A DNA stretch of 32,933 bases, taken from positions 1 to 32,933 of the IMG/VR virus record IMGVR_UViG_3300037508_000488. One strand, written 5' to 3'. Position numbers and translations under genes: made by a program. The DNA comes from a virus. This document shows positions 24,701 to 32,386 of this stretch, one piece after another; positions within the stretch are counted from its first letter, which is position 1, and the number at the start of each line of letters is the position of its first letter. The notes beneath the pieces were generated by a model, which saw nothing but the letters and a program-made list of their open reading frames with translations, did no database searches and was not told the DNA's origin.

Positions 24701-26130
24701 ACTGGCGCAACTCCCTGCCCAGCACCGGGATGGGGATGACCATGACCCGCGTCGAGACGTACACGCGGCCGTTGGTGCTCGACGTCAGGATGATCGCCAC
24801 GCACATGGATGCGGCGCTGCGGTTCGCGATGATCCAGCCGGCCGTGGCGGACGTGCTGAAGGTGCTCAACGACCGCGGCTTCTCGTCGCGGCTCGAGCGC
24901 GTGGACCCGACCGCCAAGACCAACCTGCTGATCCCGTGGCTCCACCGTGCCGCCCGCCAGATCGTTTCCGAGCCCGGCCGGTTCAAGATGGTCGATGACT
25001 TCTGGCGCGGCGTCCGCACGCGCACGGGCATGTCGATCATGTTCGCCAACCTGCGGAACGCACTCCAGCAGGTCACGGGCCAGTTCCCGGCGCTCCTGAA
25101 GGTGAAGCCGACCTACCTGAAGTCGGCCAACGTTGCCTACATGACCTCGCCACGGCAGACGGCGAACATGGTCGCGTCGATGTCTCCGTTCATGAACGAG
25201 CTCATGAACTCGCAAATGTTCGACATTCAGGAGACGATGAACGACATCGTCCTGAACCCGTCAAAGTTCGAGAAGGCGCAGGAATGGAGCAAGAAGCATG
25301 GGTACTTCCTGCAAACGGCGTTTCAGAACAGCGTGAACATCGTCGTATGGATCGGCGCATACAACCAGTTCTTGGCCGAGAAGGCGGGCGGGCTGAGCCA
25401 GGAACGCGCCCAGGCCGAGGCAATCCAGGAGGCGAACGCCGCCGTCCGCATTACGCAGGGAAGCGTGCTTCCGGAAGACATCTCGGCATTTGAGGCCGGG
25501 ACGCCGTTCTATCGCACGCTGACGCAGTTCGCGGGGTACTTCAATTCTCTGGCGAACGTGAACGCCACCGAGTTCGTCCGCACCATCCGCGAGATGGGCT
25601 GGCGCGGCGGCAAGGGCAAGCTGCTCTACATCTACATGTTCGGAATCGCCATGCCAGCGCTGGTGAGCGACGCCATCGTCCGCAGCCTCGGCGGCGGCTG
25701 GGATGACGATGACGATGACGGCTACCTAGACGTCGCGGTGGACTTCTTCTTCGGGAGCCAAGCACGCCTGGTGGTCGCCTTCGTACCATTCGGAAGCTCC
25801 GCATTCACGCTCGCGACCACGGCTTTCAACGACAAGCCGTACGACGATCGCATGACGAGCAGCCCGTCCGTGTCGGCCATCGAGGCGTCGACCGTTGGAG
25901 TCGGCAAAGCCATCGTCAACATCGCAGACGAGGACAAGGAGCTGACGGGCAAGAACGTGCGGGACGTGATGACCATGCTCAGCCTGGTCACGGGCATCCC
26001 GTTCTCGGCTGCCGGACGCCCGGTCGGCTACCTCGTGGAAGTCGGCCGCGGCAAGGTCGAGCCGGAAGGCCCGGTGGACGTCGTGCGCGGACTTGTGACC
26101 GGCGTGGCTACCCCGGACAGCAAGCGTTAG
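18778..26130 (+). CDS. Giant internal virion protein with ART-like and zincin-like domains
   Basis: This 2450-residue protein from GTG 18778 is the largest in the window. In order it has a helical N-terminal part; a Gly/Ala-rich hydrophobic stretch (about residues 259-298); an ADP-ribosyltransferase-like domain with YHGS (His729), PFFTD (752-756), EGYA (Tyr764) and the closing PEQIKF (1007-1012); and a zincin-like domain with HELNH (His1074, Glu1075, His1078) and GFEGKAPS. A charged coiled-coil follows near 1240-1310, then a long C-terminal region ending in an acidic WDDDDDDG run. These domains match the 'polyvalent protein' modules known from phages and plasmids. It is probably ejected into the cell, where it could modify or cleave host proteins; that is inference. 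Confidence 0.8.
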   Translation: MIEEDINERMARFAPSQNTIGEMRGPTAEEARRMTMQPTASPDPALDMIRAQRGMPPLSASFGMEVGEPDAFEPEQDDSAIEMIRQSRRERMSATFYGASMVNPDEAGKAQRIASEVGLGPDLVRRHIPEFERQIQMRDFRSRDLPQKDPVLAQFLADRQFAEIAHDDVGTLEKFAPLMVDAYLLYMTGSTLDMRKGAARARLMKEESWIGAKAMVGLATPADLEEAERLNRRAQNLGEINILGTIAEQLELNLRQVPAIATAAVGGAAIGSLAGPGIGTALGFTAGTSAGIIATTAQLEGGLAYLQMRRDGVSEEEAVRAAVGVGLVNGVIELAGMKIASAPFKAAARRIMAQTAAKAVTRPTVRRALAVAATEWGKQAGTEGLEEAAQEITLIAGERIAKAIDGIDPERSLEEEIPRVFESFIVGIQVGAVLGSAGPAVNLALDVQNATVAERQQQMFERLSQLSVDNKVRARNPAVFERFMAAQAGDAGIPDIYVSASAMREVLAQSGLTKEQMDEALPGVRDSLAQATDLREDVVIPTARFASRLAGTPLGDALIPHMRARPNAASMAEMQQALNMKPQLVQELEQATEAIDVARQTEDQQLRTIERKRLDELRAAGRDDAIAKSESRTYRAFVSTMANMLKITPERFESTFGLRGVEVVRVEGEGMAALAAPLEQAARVDTEYTSAIERGDTPTAQRMIDETAERRMPSSQVRNAEGKLLRIYHGSQRIDRVGNRLLKKRATSGPMPFFTDTRAIAEGYAQGKEDTSIENIGYEQWFKYKPRGQRGTVTLDQAWFYLTPEERATATERLYTVGYENPNEGTGEIVGNTETIASRDHVQFLLREARGNALTAAKELWLNSGSLFNDEQKFMDVLKGMGLGERFVYDSPHAVNSGIIEAYANITNPLDTAAIPESVVVALQKRANRVRKPADEYGQDAWDKRTRDPQSWMETLRTDIAEGRTQAWTSIPDWVTDVLTKFGYDGIKDSGGKYGGDPHVVWIPFSPEQIKFANPITKDGSGKIIPLSERFDLTSPMMFRQAAPSPARPARGWFDMRRLVIMLNKESDFTTFWHELNHYFLYTYVSIANQGNAPQALLNDLDVLMKWFGMEGDTQEARLASWNALDIEKQRVHYEALAYNSEIYGFEGKAPSLELRSVFAKISAFIRSVYEDIRDNLNKIYRREFGMDLPVLTPEVREVMDRMLASAEEVKTYQAIQSMIPSYLTQEEANMSDGEWAAYQVMREEAEEAAVIELQKASLKQMAWLAPARSRILKEMQDKEKERRKEVRKEAEQEVTRRRVYRAMTYLRRGKLIDAEGTEKEASGTHRLDIKAVRNMYEPRKPAEQPSEPGVEAAEVAELEQAAFTVPEWRKLGKGKYGMLADEGLSPELVAEMFGYANGDAMIRDLVEAKPVKEAVEDRTSEIMQRRFGEENTPETRERRIQEALHNEARGRFVAVEWRHMSGATEPVRVMLEAARLAAEDIIARKRIRDIRPAQHEAAEARAARDSMNAMRIGGNPAAAAQAAYTRAKNEVLNAPREDSPAALFAATAAAEIAGEAARAQSLERSAQRIAEFREKYGNVEPDILKIRAKRAQLYQNQLTREALKARQEVTKALKDFRKFFRADSKIAETREMSLVMAARSILAAHGIGRSDMAPSAYLDKLREYNPAVYEAVAPIVARATRERGDYRDMRLEDFRAMAGAVEALWVQARRERTIQVGEDRIAVEAVVAALDRRLEAIGIPEVVPGEKAAPSRLDYAKRFLMQLRSSMRRVESWAEAMDGNDPERPYTRYLWRPIKLAVDNFRVARNNYVKKFVNLISALEMQDGMIEATEIGYTFGKGNAGIGKAELLGAMLHTGNESNYRKLLLGRKWATLDEDGNLDDSRWVAFVSRMQRQGTLTRKDYEFLQASWDLLEEIKPTLQKAHYDLMGFYFKEVEASEVVTPFGTFRGGYVPAATDKFLVSDAVTKAGMAELEADWRNSLPSTGMGMTMTRVETYTRPLVLDVRMIATHMDAALRFAMIQPAVADVLKVLNDRGFSSRLERVDPTAKTNLLIPWLHRAARQIVSEPGRFKMVDDFWRGVRTRTGMSIMFANLRNALQQVTGQFPALLKVKPTYLKSANVAYMTSPRQTANMVASMSPFMNELMNSQMFDIQETMNDIVLNPSKFEKAQEWSKKHGYFLQTAFQNSVNIVVWIGAYNQFLAEKAGGLSQERAQAEAIQEANAAVRITQGSVLPEDISAFEAGTPFYRTLTQFAGYFNSLANVNATEFVRTIREMGWRGGKGKLLYIYMFGIAMPALVSDAIVRSLGGGWDDDDDDGYLDVAVDFFFGSQARLVVAFVPFGSSAFTLATTAFNDKPYDDRMTSSPSVSAIEASTVGVGKAIVNIADEDKELTGKNVRDVMTMLSLVTGIPFSAAGRPVGYLVEVGRGKVEPEGPVDVVRGLVTGVATPDSKR
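20825..21900 (+). other. Low-GC ART domain segment inside the giant gene
   Basis: Within the giant gene this segment uses many more A/T-ending codons than the flanks. By direct count, lines 21181-21240 and 21241-21300 have 30 and 32 G+C in 60, against 39 in 20101-20160 and 43 in 24001-24060. The segment coincides with the ADP-ribosyltransferase-like domain and ends at a proline-rich linker (SPARPARGW), which suggests acquisition of a whole domain. Confidence 0.6.
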
Positions 26131-26150
26131 TACCCGTAACCGTACCCGTG
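26129..26150. repeat. AGTACCCGTAAC repeat, copy 3 (tandem)
   Basis: AGTACCCGTAAC overlaps the TAG stop of the giant gene and is followed at once by a second partial copy, GTACCCGTG (26142-26150). It lies in the 52-base gap before the HNH endonuclease gene. GGGA and TACAGTC, present in copies 1 and 2, are absent here. Confidence 0.5.
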
Positions 26151-26182
26151 ATTCATAGGCTGAACCAAGAGGCGATGCACCA

Positions 26183-26671
26183 ATGACCATATACGAGGAA
26201 GCCATGCGCGTGCTGGAGTACGACCCGGAAACGGGAATCGTCCGGCATCGCATCACTCATGGTCGGGCCAAGGCTGGAACCATCGCCGGAACACGGCGTT
26301 GTGATGGCTATTCGGTCATTTGGGTCGACGGCAAATTGCACCTGATGCATCGTGTCATCTACCTCATGATGACCAAGGAATGGCCGTCGCAGCAGATTGA
26401 CCACATTAATCGCGATCCGAGCGACAATCGGTGGTGCAACTTGCGAGCTGCTTCGCCACGCGACAACATCATGAATAGACGTGCATACAAGATGCGTCCA
26501 GACAACAAATCTGGATATACCGGAGTGTCGTTCATGCGTTGTCACGGAAAATGGCGAGCAGAACTTAGCGTTGATGGAACTCGACACTATCTCGGCATTT
26601 TCTCCACAGCTGAACAAGCCGCAAATGCAAGACGTCATGCTCAACAGGAATTGGTGGAAGGAGCAAAATGA
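26183..26671 (+). CDS. HNH homing-type endonuclease with AP2 DNA-binding domain
   Basis: The protein has 162 residues. HRVIYLMMTKEWPSQQIDHI followed by NRDPSDNRWCNLRAAS is the HNH nuclease core, and GYTGVSFMRCHGKWRAEL with YLGIFSTAEQAANARR is an AP2-type DNA-binding domain. This combination is a well-known mobile phage endonuclease. The base composition is low: 25 G+C in 60 at 26461-26520, far below the flanks, so it is probably a recent arrival. Its stop overlaps the next start (ATGA). It sits between the giant virion gene and the first fibre gene. Confidence 0.9.
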   Translation: MTIYEEAMRVLEYDPETGIVRHRITHGRAKAGTIAGTRRCDGYSVIWVDGKLHLMHRVIYLMMTKEWPSQQIDHINRDPSDNRWCNLRAASPRDNIMNRRAYKMRPDNKSGYTGVSFMRCHGKWRAELSVDGTRHYLGIFSTAEQAANARRHAQQELVEGAK

Positions 26672-28992
26672 CGATTAGTTCCACAACTCGAATTGCCGGG
26701 CCATTCATTGGTAATGGAACCGCTTCTTCCTTCCCCGTGGCGTTTAAAGTTTTCACCGCCGGGGACATCGACGTCGTTCGCCTCAACTCGTCAACGGGCG
26801 TGGAAACCACGCTTGTCCTCACGACCGACTACACGGTCGCGCTGAACATCGACCAGGACTCGAACCCGGGCGGGACGGTCACGCTGGTCGCCGGGCCGCT
26901 GGCGACCGGGTTTACGCTGACGATCACCTCGGACATCGCCAACCTACAGCCGACCGACCTGACCAACCAAGGCGGGTTTTACCCAGAGGTCATCACGGAC
27001 TCGTTCGACCGGGCGACCATCCAGATCCAGCAGATGGCCGGGGACGTGTCGCGGTCGATCAAGGCGCCAATTTCGGACGGCAGCCCGGACATGGAACTCC
27101 CGGCCGCCTCGGTGCGTGCCAACACCTTCCTCGCCTTTGACGCCAACGGCGTCCCGACCGTGCAGGCCGCGAGCTCGAGCGCGGCCCCGACCTCGATCAC
27201 CCGCCAGGTCTTCAGCGGCACGGGTTCGCAGACGGTGTTCACGCTGGCGAGCGACCCGGGCGGCGCCGGCAACTCGGCGCAGGTCTTCATCGGCGGCGTG
27301 TACCAGCAGCGCAACACGTACACCATCGCCGGCACGACGCTCACGTTCAACCAGGCGCCCGTGGCCGGTACGAACAACATCGAGTTCGTGAATTTCCTGA
27401 TCGGCAGCGGCTCGAACGGCGTCGGCATCGTGACGCTGACCGGGGACGTGACCGGGTCCGGGACGGGCACGGTGCCTGCGACCGTGGCGGCGAACGCCGT
27501 CACCTTCGCCAAGATGCAGCAGATCGCGACCGACCGCCTTCTCGGCCGCGACACGGCATCCACCGGGAACGTGGAAACGCTCACGGTCGGCGGCGGCATC
27601 GAGTTCACCGGGTCGGGCGGCATCCAGACAAGCGCGTTCACGGGCGACGTCACGAAGGCCGCAGGCGGCACGGCGACCACCATCGCGAACAGCGCCGTCA
27701 CGATGGCGAAGATCAGCGCCACGGGCACTCCGGGTAGCGGCAACTTCCTGCGTGGCGATGGGTCGTGGCAGGCGGTGCCTGCCCTGACGGACGGCGACAA
27801 GGGCGACATCACTGTCAGCGCATCGGGCGCGACCTGGACCATCGACAACGGCGTGGTGACGGTCGCCAAGATCAGCGCGACCGGGACGCCCGGAAGTGGC
27901 AACTTCCTTCGCGGTGACGGGCAGTGGGCCACGGCCACGGCGAGCGTTGCCGATGGCGACAAGGGCGACATCACAGTTTCCTCGAGCGGCAGCGTCTGGA
28001 CCATCGACAACGACGTCGTGACCTACGCCAAGATGCAGAACGTGTCCGCGACGGATAGGCTGCTTGGGCGCGACACGGCCGGCGCAGGCGACGTCGAGGA
28101 GCTGACGGTCGGTGGCGGGATCGAGTTCACTGGAACCGGAATCCAGACCTCCGCATTCACCGGGGACGTGACGAAGTCTGCGGGCGGAACGAGCACGACC
28201 ATCGCGAACGATGCCGTAACGTTCGCGAAGATGCAAAACATCACGACGGACCGCCTGCTCGGCCGGGACACCGCCAGCACCGGAGACGTCGAGGAGTTGA
28301 CCGTCAGCGGAGGCATCGAGTTCACCGGGAGCGGCGGGCTACAGACGTCCGCATTCACTGGGAATGTGACCAAGAGCGCCGGCGGAACTACGCTAACCAT
28401 CGCCAACGGCGTGGTGGCTCCTGCCATGCTCACGACCGGCGGGCCGTCTTGGACTTCCGGCGGCGACGTGACCGTGACCGGGGACATCACCGTCACCGGA
28501 AACGACATCAAGTCAAGCAGCGCCACCGCGATCACCATGTCCGGTGCGGACGTCACGGTGGCGGGCGACCTGACCGTGACGGGCAACGACATCAAGTCGA
28601 GCTCCGCGACCGCCATCACGATGTCGGGTGCGAACGTCGCCATGCAGGGGAACACGGAGTTCAAGAACTACACCGAAGGCGTGGTCGCCATCGGCACGGT
28701 CGGCGCGAGCCACACGTTCGACCTGGCGAACGGCACGGTGCAGACGGCAACGCTCACGTCCGGCACGGCGGCGACGTTCACGATGCCGACCGCGACTGCC
28801 GGCAAGTCGTTCGTGTTCCTCGTCAAGCAGCCTGCGTCCGGCAGCACGACCACGGCGACGTTCACGGGCGTGAAGTGGTCCGGTGGCACGGCCCCGACGA
28901 TCACGGCCACGCTCGGTCGCCTTGACGTCATCTCGTTCTTCGCGGACGGGACGAACTGGTACGGATCGTTCATCCAGAACTTCACGCCCTGA
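26668..28992 (+). CDS. Tail fibre protein with internal repeats
   Basis: The protein has 774 residues. The N-terminal part (FIGNGTASSFPVAFKVF, then LVLTTDYTVALN and FDRATIQIQQM) is the virion-attachment domain found at the start of many podophage fibres. Next comes a region of repeated units with TDRLLGRDTA, GGIEFTGSG, QTSAFTGDVTK and TTIANxAVTxAKM, then two copies of a 28-residue DITVTGNDIKSSSATAITMS unit, and a C-terminal beta-rich domain. Such repeats form trimeric shafts. About the first 20-30 codons have the low GC of the HNH gene before it. No catalytic motif is seen; receptor binding is likely. Confidence 0.85.
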   Translation: MTISSTTRIAGPFIGNGTASSFPVAFKVFTAGDIDVVRLNSSTGVETTLVLTTDYTVALNIDQDSNPGGTVTLVAGPLATGFTLTITSDIANLQPTDLTNQGGFYPEVITDSFDRATIQIQQMAGDVSRSIKAPISDGSPDMELPAASVRANTFLAFDANGVPTVQAASSSAAPTSITRQVFSGTGSQTVFTLASDPGGAGNSAQVFIGGVYQQRNTYTIAGTTLTFNQAPVAGTNNIEFVNFLIGSGSNGVGIVTLTGDVTGSGTGTVPATVAANAVTFAKMQQIATDRLLGRDTASTGNVETLTVGGGIEFTGSGGIQTSAFTGDVTKAAGGTATTIANSAVTMAKISATGTPGSGNFLRGDGSWQAVPALTDGDKGDITVSASGATWTIDNGVVTVAKISATGTPGSGNFLRGDGQWATATASVADGDKGDITVSSSGSVWTIDNDVVTYAKMQNVSATDRLLGRDTAGAGDVEELTVGGGIEFTGTGIQTSAFTGDVTKSAGGTSTTIANDAVTFAKMQNITTDRLLGRDTASTGDVEELTVSGGIEFTGSGGLQTSAFTGNVTKSAGGTTLTIANGVVAPAMLTTGGPSWTSGGDVTVTGDITVTGNDIKSSSATAITMSGADVTVAGDLTVTGNDIKSSSATAITMSGANVAMQGNTEFKNYTEGVVAIGTVGASHTFDLANGTVQTATLTSGTAATFTMPTATAGKSFVFLVKQPASGSTTTATFTGVKWSGGTAPTITATLGRLDVISFFADGTNWYGSFIQNFTP
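27420..28430 (+). repeat. Repeated shaft units in the fibre gene
   Basis: The encoded unit TDRLLGRDTA ... VExLTVxGGIEFTG ... QTSAFTGDVTKxAGGT appears three times (starting near 27528, 28048 and 28248). The shorter unit ISATGTPGSGNFLRGDG appears twice (near 27712 and 27871). The DNA copies have diverged at third positions, so the repeats are old and maintained at protein level. Confidence 0.7.
28483..28650 (+). repeat. Two tandem 84-base units in the fibre gene
   Basis: Units 28483-28566 and 28567-28650 encode the same 28-residue motif (D-L/I-TVTGNDIKSSSATAITMSGA). Many synonymous third positions differ between them, so this is a retained duplication and not a recent copy. Confidence 0.75.
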
Positions 28993-28994
28993 CC

Positions 28995-30239
28995 ATGTTC
29001 GCCGCGACCAAGAGTTTCTTCGCCAAGGCACCGCCGAGCGGAGGTGGCCCTACGCCAGCATGGAGCATTGATTGGTCCACGGGCACCCCTTCGGGCTACA
29101 CGCTCACCCGCGCCAGCAGCGGCACCTACGTTGACTCCTCGGGCTACATCGCGTCGGCGTCCACGGACGTCGCCCGCCTGACCCACAACAGCAGCGGCAG
29201 CCGGCTCGGGCTGCTGGTGGAGGAGTCGAGGACGCAGCGTGCTCCAAACTCAGAACTCCTGACCAACTGGGCAAACGGTGGACAACTTACAAGAACGACT
29301 GTTTCTTCCATCACTTGTCCTGATGGAGCGTCAGAGTCGGCCAGCAAGTTGAGTGGATCAAGTATCACGGCCAACTCCGCTTGGTACTACACGGAAAGCT
29401 CGTTGGCAACCGGCACATACACGTTCAGCGTGTACGCCAAGGCGGATGGTGTGGATTTTGTGTATGTCACCATTACGGGAGGTGCCGAACATGGCAGGTA
29501 CTTCGACTTGGCTAACGGCACGATGGGGAACACCGTTGGAACCCTTGCTTCAAGCAGCATTACGAGCGTTGGCAATGGATGGTATCGATGCGTGGTAACG
29601 CGGACCACTTCAGCCGTTGAGACAAACTACCCATTCGTGCTGCCTTCAACGACGAATGCGACCGGGCGTTCGTCGCAGGCAGGTACTTCTCCGAACGGAG
29701 TTCTGGTTTGGGGGGCGCAGTTCGAGGCAGGCAGCAACGCCACCGCATACATCGACAACACCGGGACTGGCACCGTCACCCGCAGCGCCGACCTCGCGCA
29801 CGTCCTCGACTCGTCCATCACGTCGTGGGGCGACCCCGGTGCCCTCGTCATCCACTTCTACCCGCCGGGTCAGGCCGGCACGCTGCTCTCCACGGATGAC
29901 GTGGCGAACGAGCAACTCGGCATTCAGGCCAGCAGCACGACTGCGGCACGGGCGTTCTGGTCGAGCGGCAACACCGCCACGGGCACCATCGGCACCGGGG
30001 TGCAGAAGGCCGTCCACTACTGGAACGGCACGAACTCACGCTTCTGCATCAACGGCGGCACCGTGCAGACCGGGACGAACAACATCACGACCTTCGGCAA
30101 CATCGACTACGTCACCTTCGGCGCGGAGGCGACGAGCTCGACCGCCGGGTATTCGCAGTACGCCAACTGCATCATCCGCAAGATCGAGTTCTACAGCGGC
30201 ACCCTGACCGACGCGAACCTCCAGACGATCACCACATGA
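28995..30239 (+). CDS. Tail protein with sugar-binding-like domains
   Basis: The protein has 414 residues. After a short N-terminal part it shows GYTLTRASSGTYVDSSG and ARLTHNSSGSRLGLLVEESRTQ, a motif found in phage head-spike/tail proteins. A beta-sandwich module follows (LATGTYTFSVYAKADGVDFVYVTI to VLVWGAQFEAGSNATAYI), then a concanavalin/LamG-like C-terminal half (ALVIHFYPPGQ, KAVHYWNGTNSRFCING). These are carbohydrate-binding folds, and receptor binding is the likely role. The module encoded at about 29235-29710 has visibly lower GC than the rest (29 G+C in 60 at 29281-29340 versus 44 at 29821-29880), suggesting exchange. The stop overlaps the next start (ATGA). Confidence 0.75.
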   Translation: MFAATKSFFAKAPPSGGGPTPAWSIDWSTGTPSGYTLTRASSGTYVDSSGYIASASTDVARLTHNSSGSRLGLLVEESRTQRAPNSELLTNWANGGQLTRTTVSSITCPDGASESASKLSGSSITANSAWYYTESSLATGTYTFSVYAKADGVDFVYVTITGGAEHGRYFDLANGTMGNTVGTLASSSITSVGNGWYRCVVTRTTSAVETNYPFVLPSTTNATGRSSQAGTSPNGVLVWGAQFEAGSNATAYIDNTGTGTVTRSADLAHVLDSSITSWGDPGALVIHFYPPGQAGTLLSTDDVANEQLGIQASSTTAARAFWSSGNTATGTIGTGVQKAVHYWNGTNSRFCINGGTVQTGTNNITTFGNIDYVTFGAEATSSTAGYSQYANCIIRKIEFYSGTLTDANLQTITT

Positions 30240-30529
30240 CCGTCTTCTACGACTACTGGCTCAAGGGCGAGGACGAGGCGCACGTCCACGAAGCGATGGC
30301 GGCGGCGGGCATCGGCCTGCTGCCAGCCGAGGAGTCGTCCTTTGACCCCATCGGCACGATCTGGGTGCCGGGACCGGACGTGGACGATGAAGGCAACCCC
30401 ATCCCCGTGCCGCTTGACGGCTGGCACGCCAACCTGAGAATGCGCCATGCGCTGACCGCCGACCAGGCTGCTGCGCTCGCGCCCGTCCTGATCCCCAAGC
30501 CGCAGCATCCAGCGAGAGTGTGGGCCTGA
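30236..30529 (+). CDS. Small tail-module protein
   Basis: This 97-residue acidic protein has no membrane segment. It begins MTVFYDYWLKGEDEAHVHEAM and contains a central PIGTIWVPGP strand and a GWHANLRM segment before a helical end. It is translated by overlap with the preceding gene and lies between two receptor-binding genes. It may be a fibre chaperone or a minor tail component; I do not recognise the family. Confidence 0.6.
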   Translation: MTVFYDYWLKGEDEAHVHEAMAAAGIGLLPAEESSFDPIGTIWVPGPDVDDEGNPIPVPLDGWHANLRMRHALTADQAAALAPVLIPKPQHPARVWA

Positions 30530-30531
30530 CC

Positions 30532-32355
30532 ATGACCATGACCAAGCCAACGTCCGAACAGGTCACGTTCATCGCATCCGGAGCTGGCGCCACGCAGCGC
30601 ACGGCGCTCGAGAAGTTCCGCGACGTGGTGAGCGTGAAGGACTTCGGCGCGGTCGGTGACGGCGTGGCGAACGATGCCGCGGCAATCCAGGCGGCGCTCA
30701 ACTCTGGCGCAGGAAAGATCACGTTTCCGGCAGGGTCGTACCTCGTCAACACGCGAATCCAGTGCGCGCAATCGAACATCGAGGTCGATTTCGGGCCGGC
30801 GATCCTGCTGAACACCGTGACGCTCCCGACCGTTGTCGTGTACAGCCTGAGCACAAACGCGATGTTCGACTTCACCGGGAACGCGGTGAGGATTCGCGGA
30901 GGCATCTTCAGGAACGGCCTGAGCGAGTGCATCAGGATCACCGGGGTGTTCGCTTCCGGCGACACGTTCACCGGGGCCGGATACACGAAGGACCACCGAG
31001 TCAGCGACGTCGTGTTCGAGAACTGCGTCGGCAATTCGTGCAACATCCGGTTCTTCGCCAACTCGACGATGGACAACCTGGTGGTTCGCGACAAGGGTGC
31101 CGGGGCTGCCGGAGGCCACGAGCCGGAGCTCGGATTTTCGTGGGGCACCGGGTCCACGATCACGTCGTGCCAGGTGCGGAACTCGCAGAACGGCGGTGCC
31201 GCGTATCACCTGTACGTCGACGGATTCACGTGCGCGAACAACGTGTTTGCCGGGATCAGCAACCCATCCAATTTGCAAAGCGTCGTGGCGATATATGCCA
31301 CGTTCTCTCGGAACGGCTCTGCGACCGGGAACATCGTCGGCGTGATCGGCGGAATCGGGCTCAAGTATTCATACGGATGCGAGAACGTTTCTGCGTGCAG
31401 CAACGTGATGGCGGTCGCGGGAACGTCAGGCGGCGAACAGTACGCGGCGATCTACCTGCAAGGCGTCGACGGATTCGTCATCGACGGAAACCGTTTGTCG
31501 AACGTTGGACAACACGTGATCCGGCTGTCATCCCATACCACTCCGTCAAACCTGAATACCAAGAACGGAGTGGTCAGCAACAACTGGTGCACCACGACAT
31601 ACGGGACCGGGTATGCAAGCCGAATCAACGAAGGGGACGGGATTTACGTATCGTCGCTCACGACCATCGCACGCGGCCCAATCGATATCGTCGGGAACAG
31701 GATGATCGACGGGAACCTGTACGTGCTCCAGTCGAACCAGTCCCGCGTCTCGAACAACATGCTGTCCAACAACGATGCGGCGAATCCATACCTGTCGTCG
31801 AGCGGCGCGGTCTTCGTCGACAGGTGCGCCAAGTGCCTGGTCGAGAGCAACCACGTGACCGATGATACGACGAGCGGGACGAGGTATGGCCTTCGCGTGA
31901 ATTCATCGAGCCAGTCGTTCCTGTACGACAACGTCGTGCAGTACGCGACCGGAGGCGGGGTCGGCGCGACGGCATTCTTTCAGGAAGGGACGCCGACGCA
32001 GAACCGCTGGGTGGAGAACCTTCCGCTCAACGCCGGGACGGCGTATTCCGGGATCGGCGGCGCCCAGGCATTGCAAACGCAGATCATCCGAAGCACGGAC
32101 ACCTTCGACATGGCGAACGTCCCTGCCGGAGACACGATCACGTTCACCAGGACCGTGACCGGGGCCGGCATCGGGGACATGGTCATCGTCAACGCGCTCG
32201 GCAGCACCGGATCACCGCAGGATTCGCTCGTGTTCGACGCATACGTCACGGCGGCAGACACCGTCACCGTGATCGCGTCGAACAACACCGCAAGCGCCAT
32301 CGACCTGACGAGCCGGAACTACAACATCCTGCTCATCAAGCAGGCAACGTACTGA
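30532..32355 (+). CDS. Tailspike with pectate-lyase-like beta helix
   Basis: This protein has about 607 residues. The start VVSVKDFGAVGDGVANDAAAIQAAL, with FPAGSYLV a little later, is the classical opening of right-handed beta-helix tailspikes and pectate lyase-like proteins. It is followed by many short beta turns rich in Asn and Gly (for example SNNMLSNNDAANPYLSSS). A compact C-terminal domain follows (TFDMANVPAGDTITFTRTV onward). Such spikes bind and often cut surface polysaccharide; the substrate is unknown. ATG 30532 is used; ATG 30538 and GTG 30520 are alternatives, and no strong ribosome binding site distinguishes them. Confidence 0.85.
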   Translation: MTMTKPTSEQVTFIASGAGATQRTALEKFRDVVSVKDFGAVGDGVANDAAAIQAALNSGAGKITFPAGSYLVNTRIQCAQSNIEVDFGPAILLNTVTLPTVVVYSLSTNAMFDFTGNAVRIRGGIFRNGLSECIRITGVFASGDTFTGAGYTKDHRVSDVVFENCVGNSCNIRFFANSTMDNLVVRDKGAGAAGGHEPELGFSWGTGSTITSCQVRNSQNGGAAYHLYVDGFTCANNVFAGISNPSNLQSVVAIYATFSRNGSATGNIVGVIGGIGLKYSYGCENVSACSNVMAVAGTSGGEQYAAIYLQGVDGFVIDGNRLSNVGQHVIRLSSHTTPSNLNTKNGVVSNNWCTTTYGTGYASRINEGDGIYVSSLTTIARGPIDIVGNRMIDGNLYVLQSNQSRVSNNMLSNNDAANPYLSSSGAVFVDRCAKCLVESNHVTDDTTSGTRYGLRVNSSSQSFLYDNVVQYATGGGVGATAFFQEGTPTQNRWVENLPLNAGTAYSGIGGAQALQTQIIRSTDTFDMANVPAGDTITFTRTVTGAGIGDMVIVNALGSTGSPQDSLVFDAYVTAADTVTVIASNNTASAIDLTSRNYNILLIKQATY

Positions 32356-32386
32356 TGCACGGAACAGAACGAATGAGGAACGAACG

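Noticed and set aside
27420-28430. CRISPR-like or satellite repeat array
   Set aside because: The periodicity is within one reading frame, the copies differ at third codon positions, and the encoded units are typical fibre-shaft repeats.
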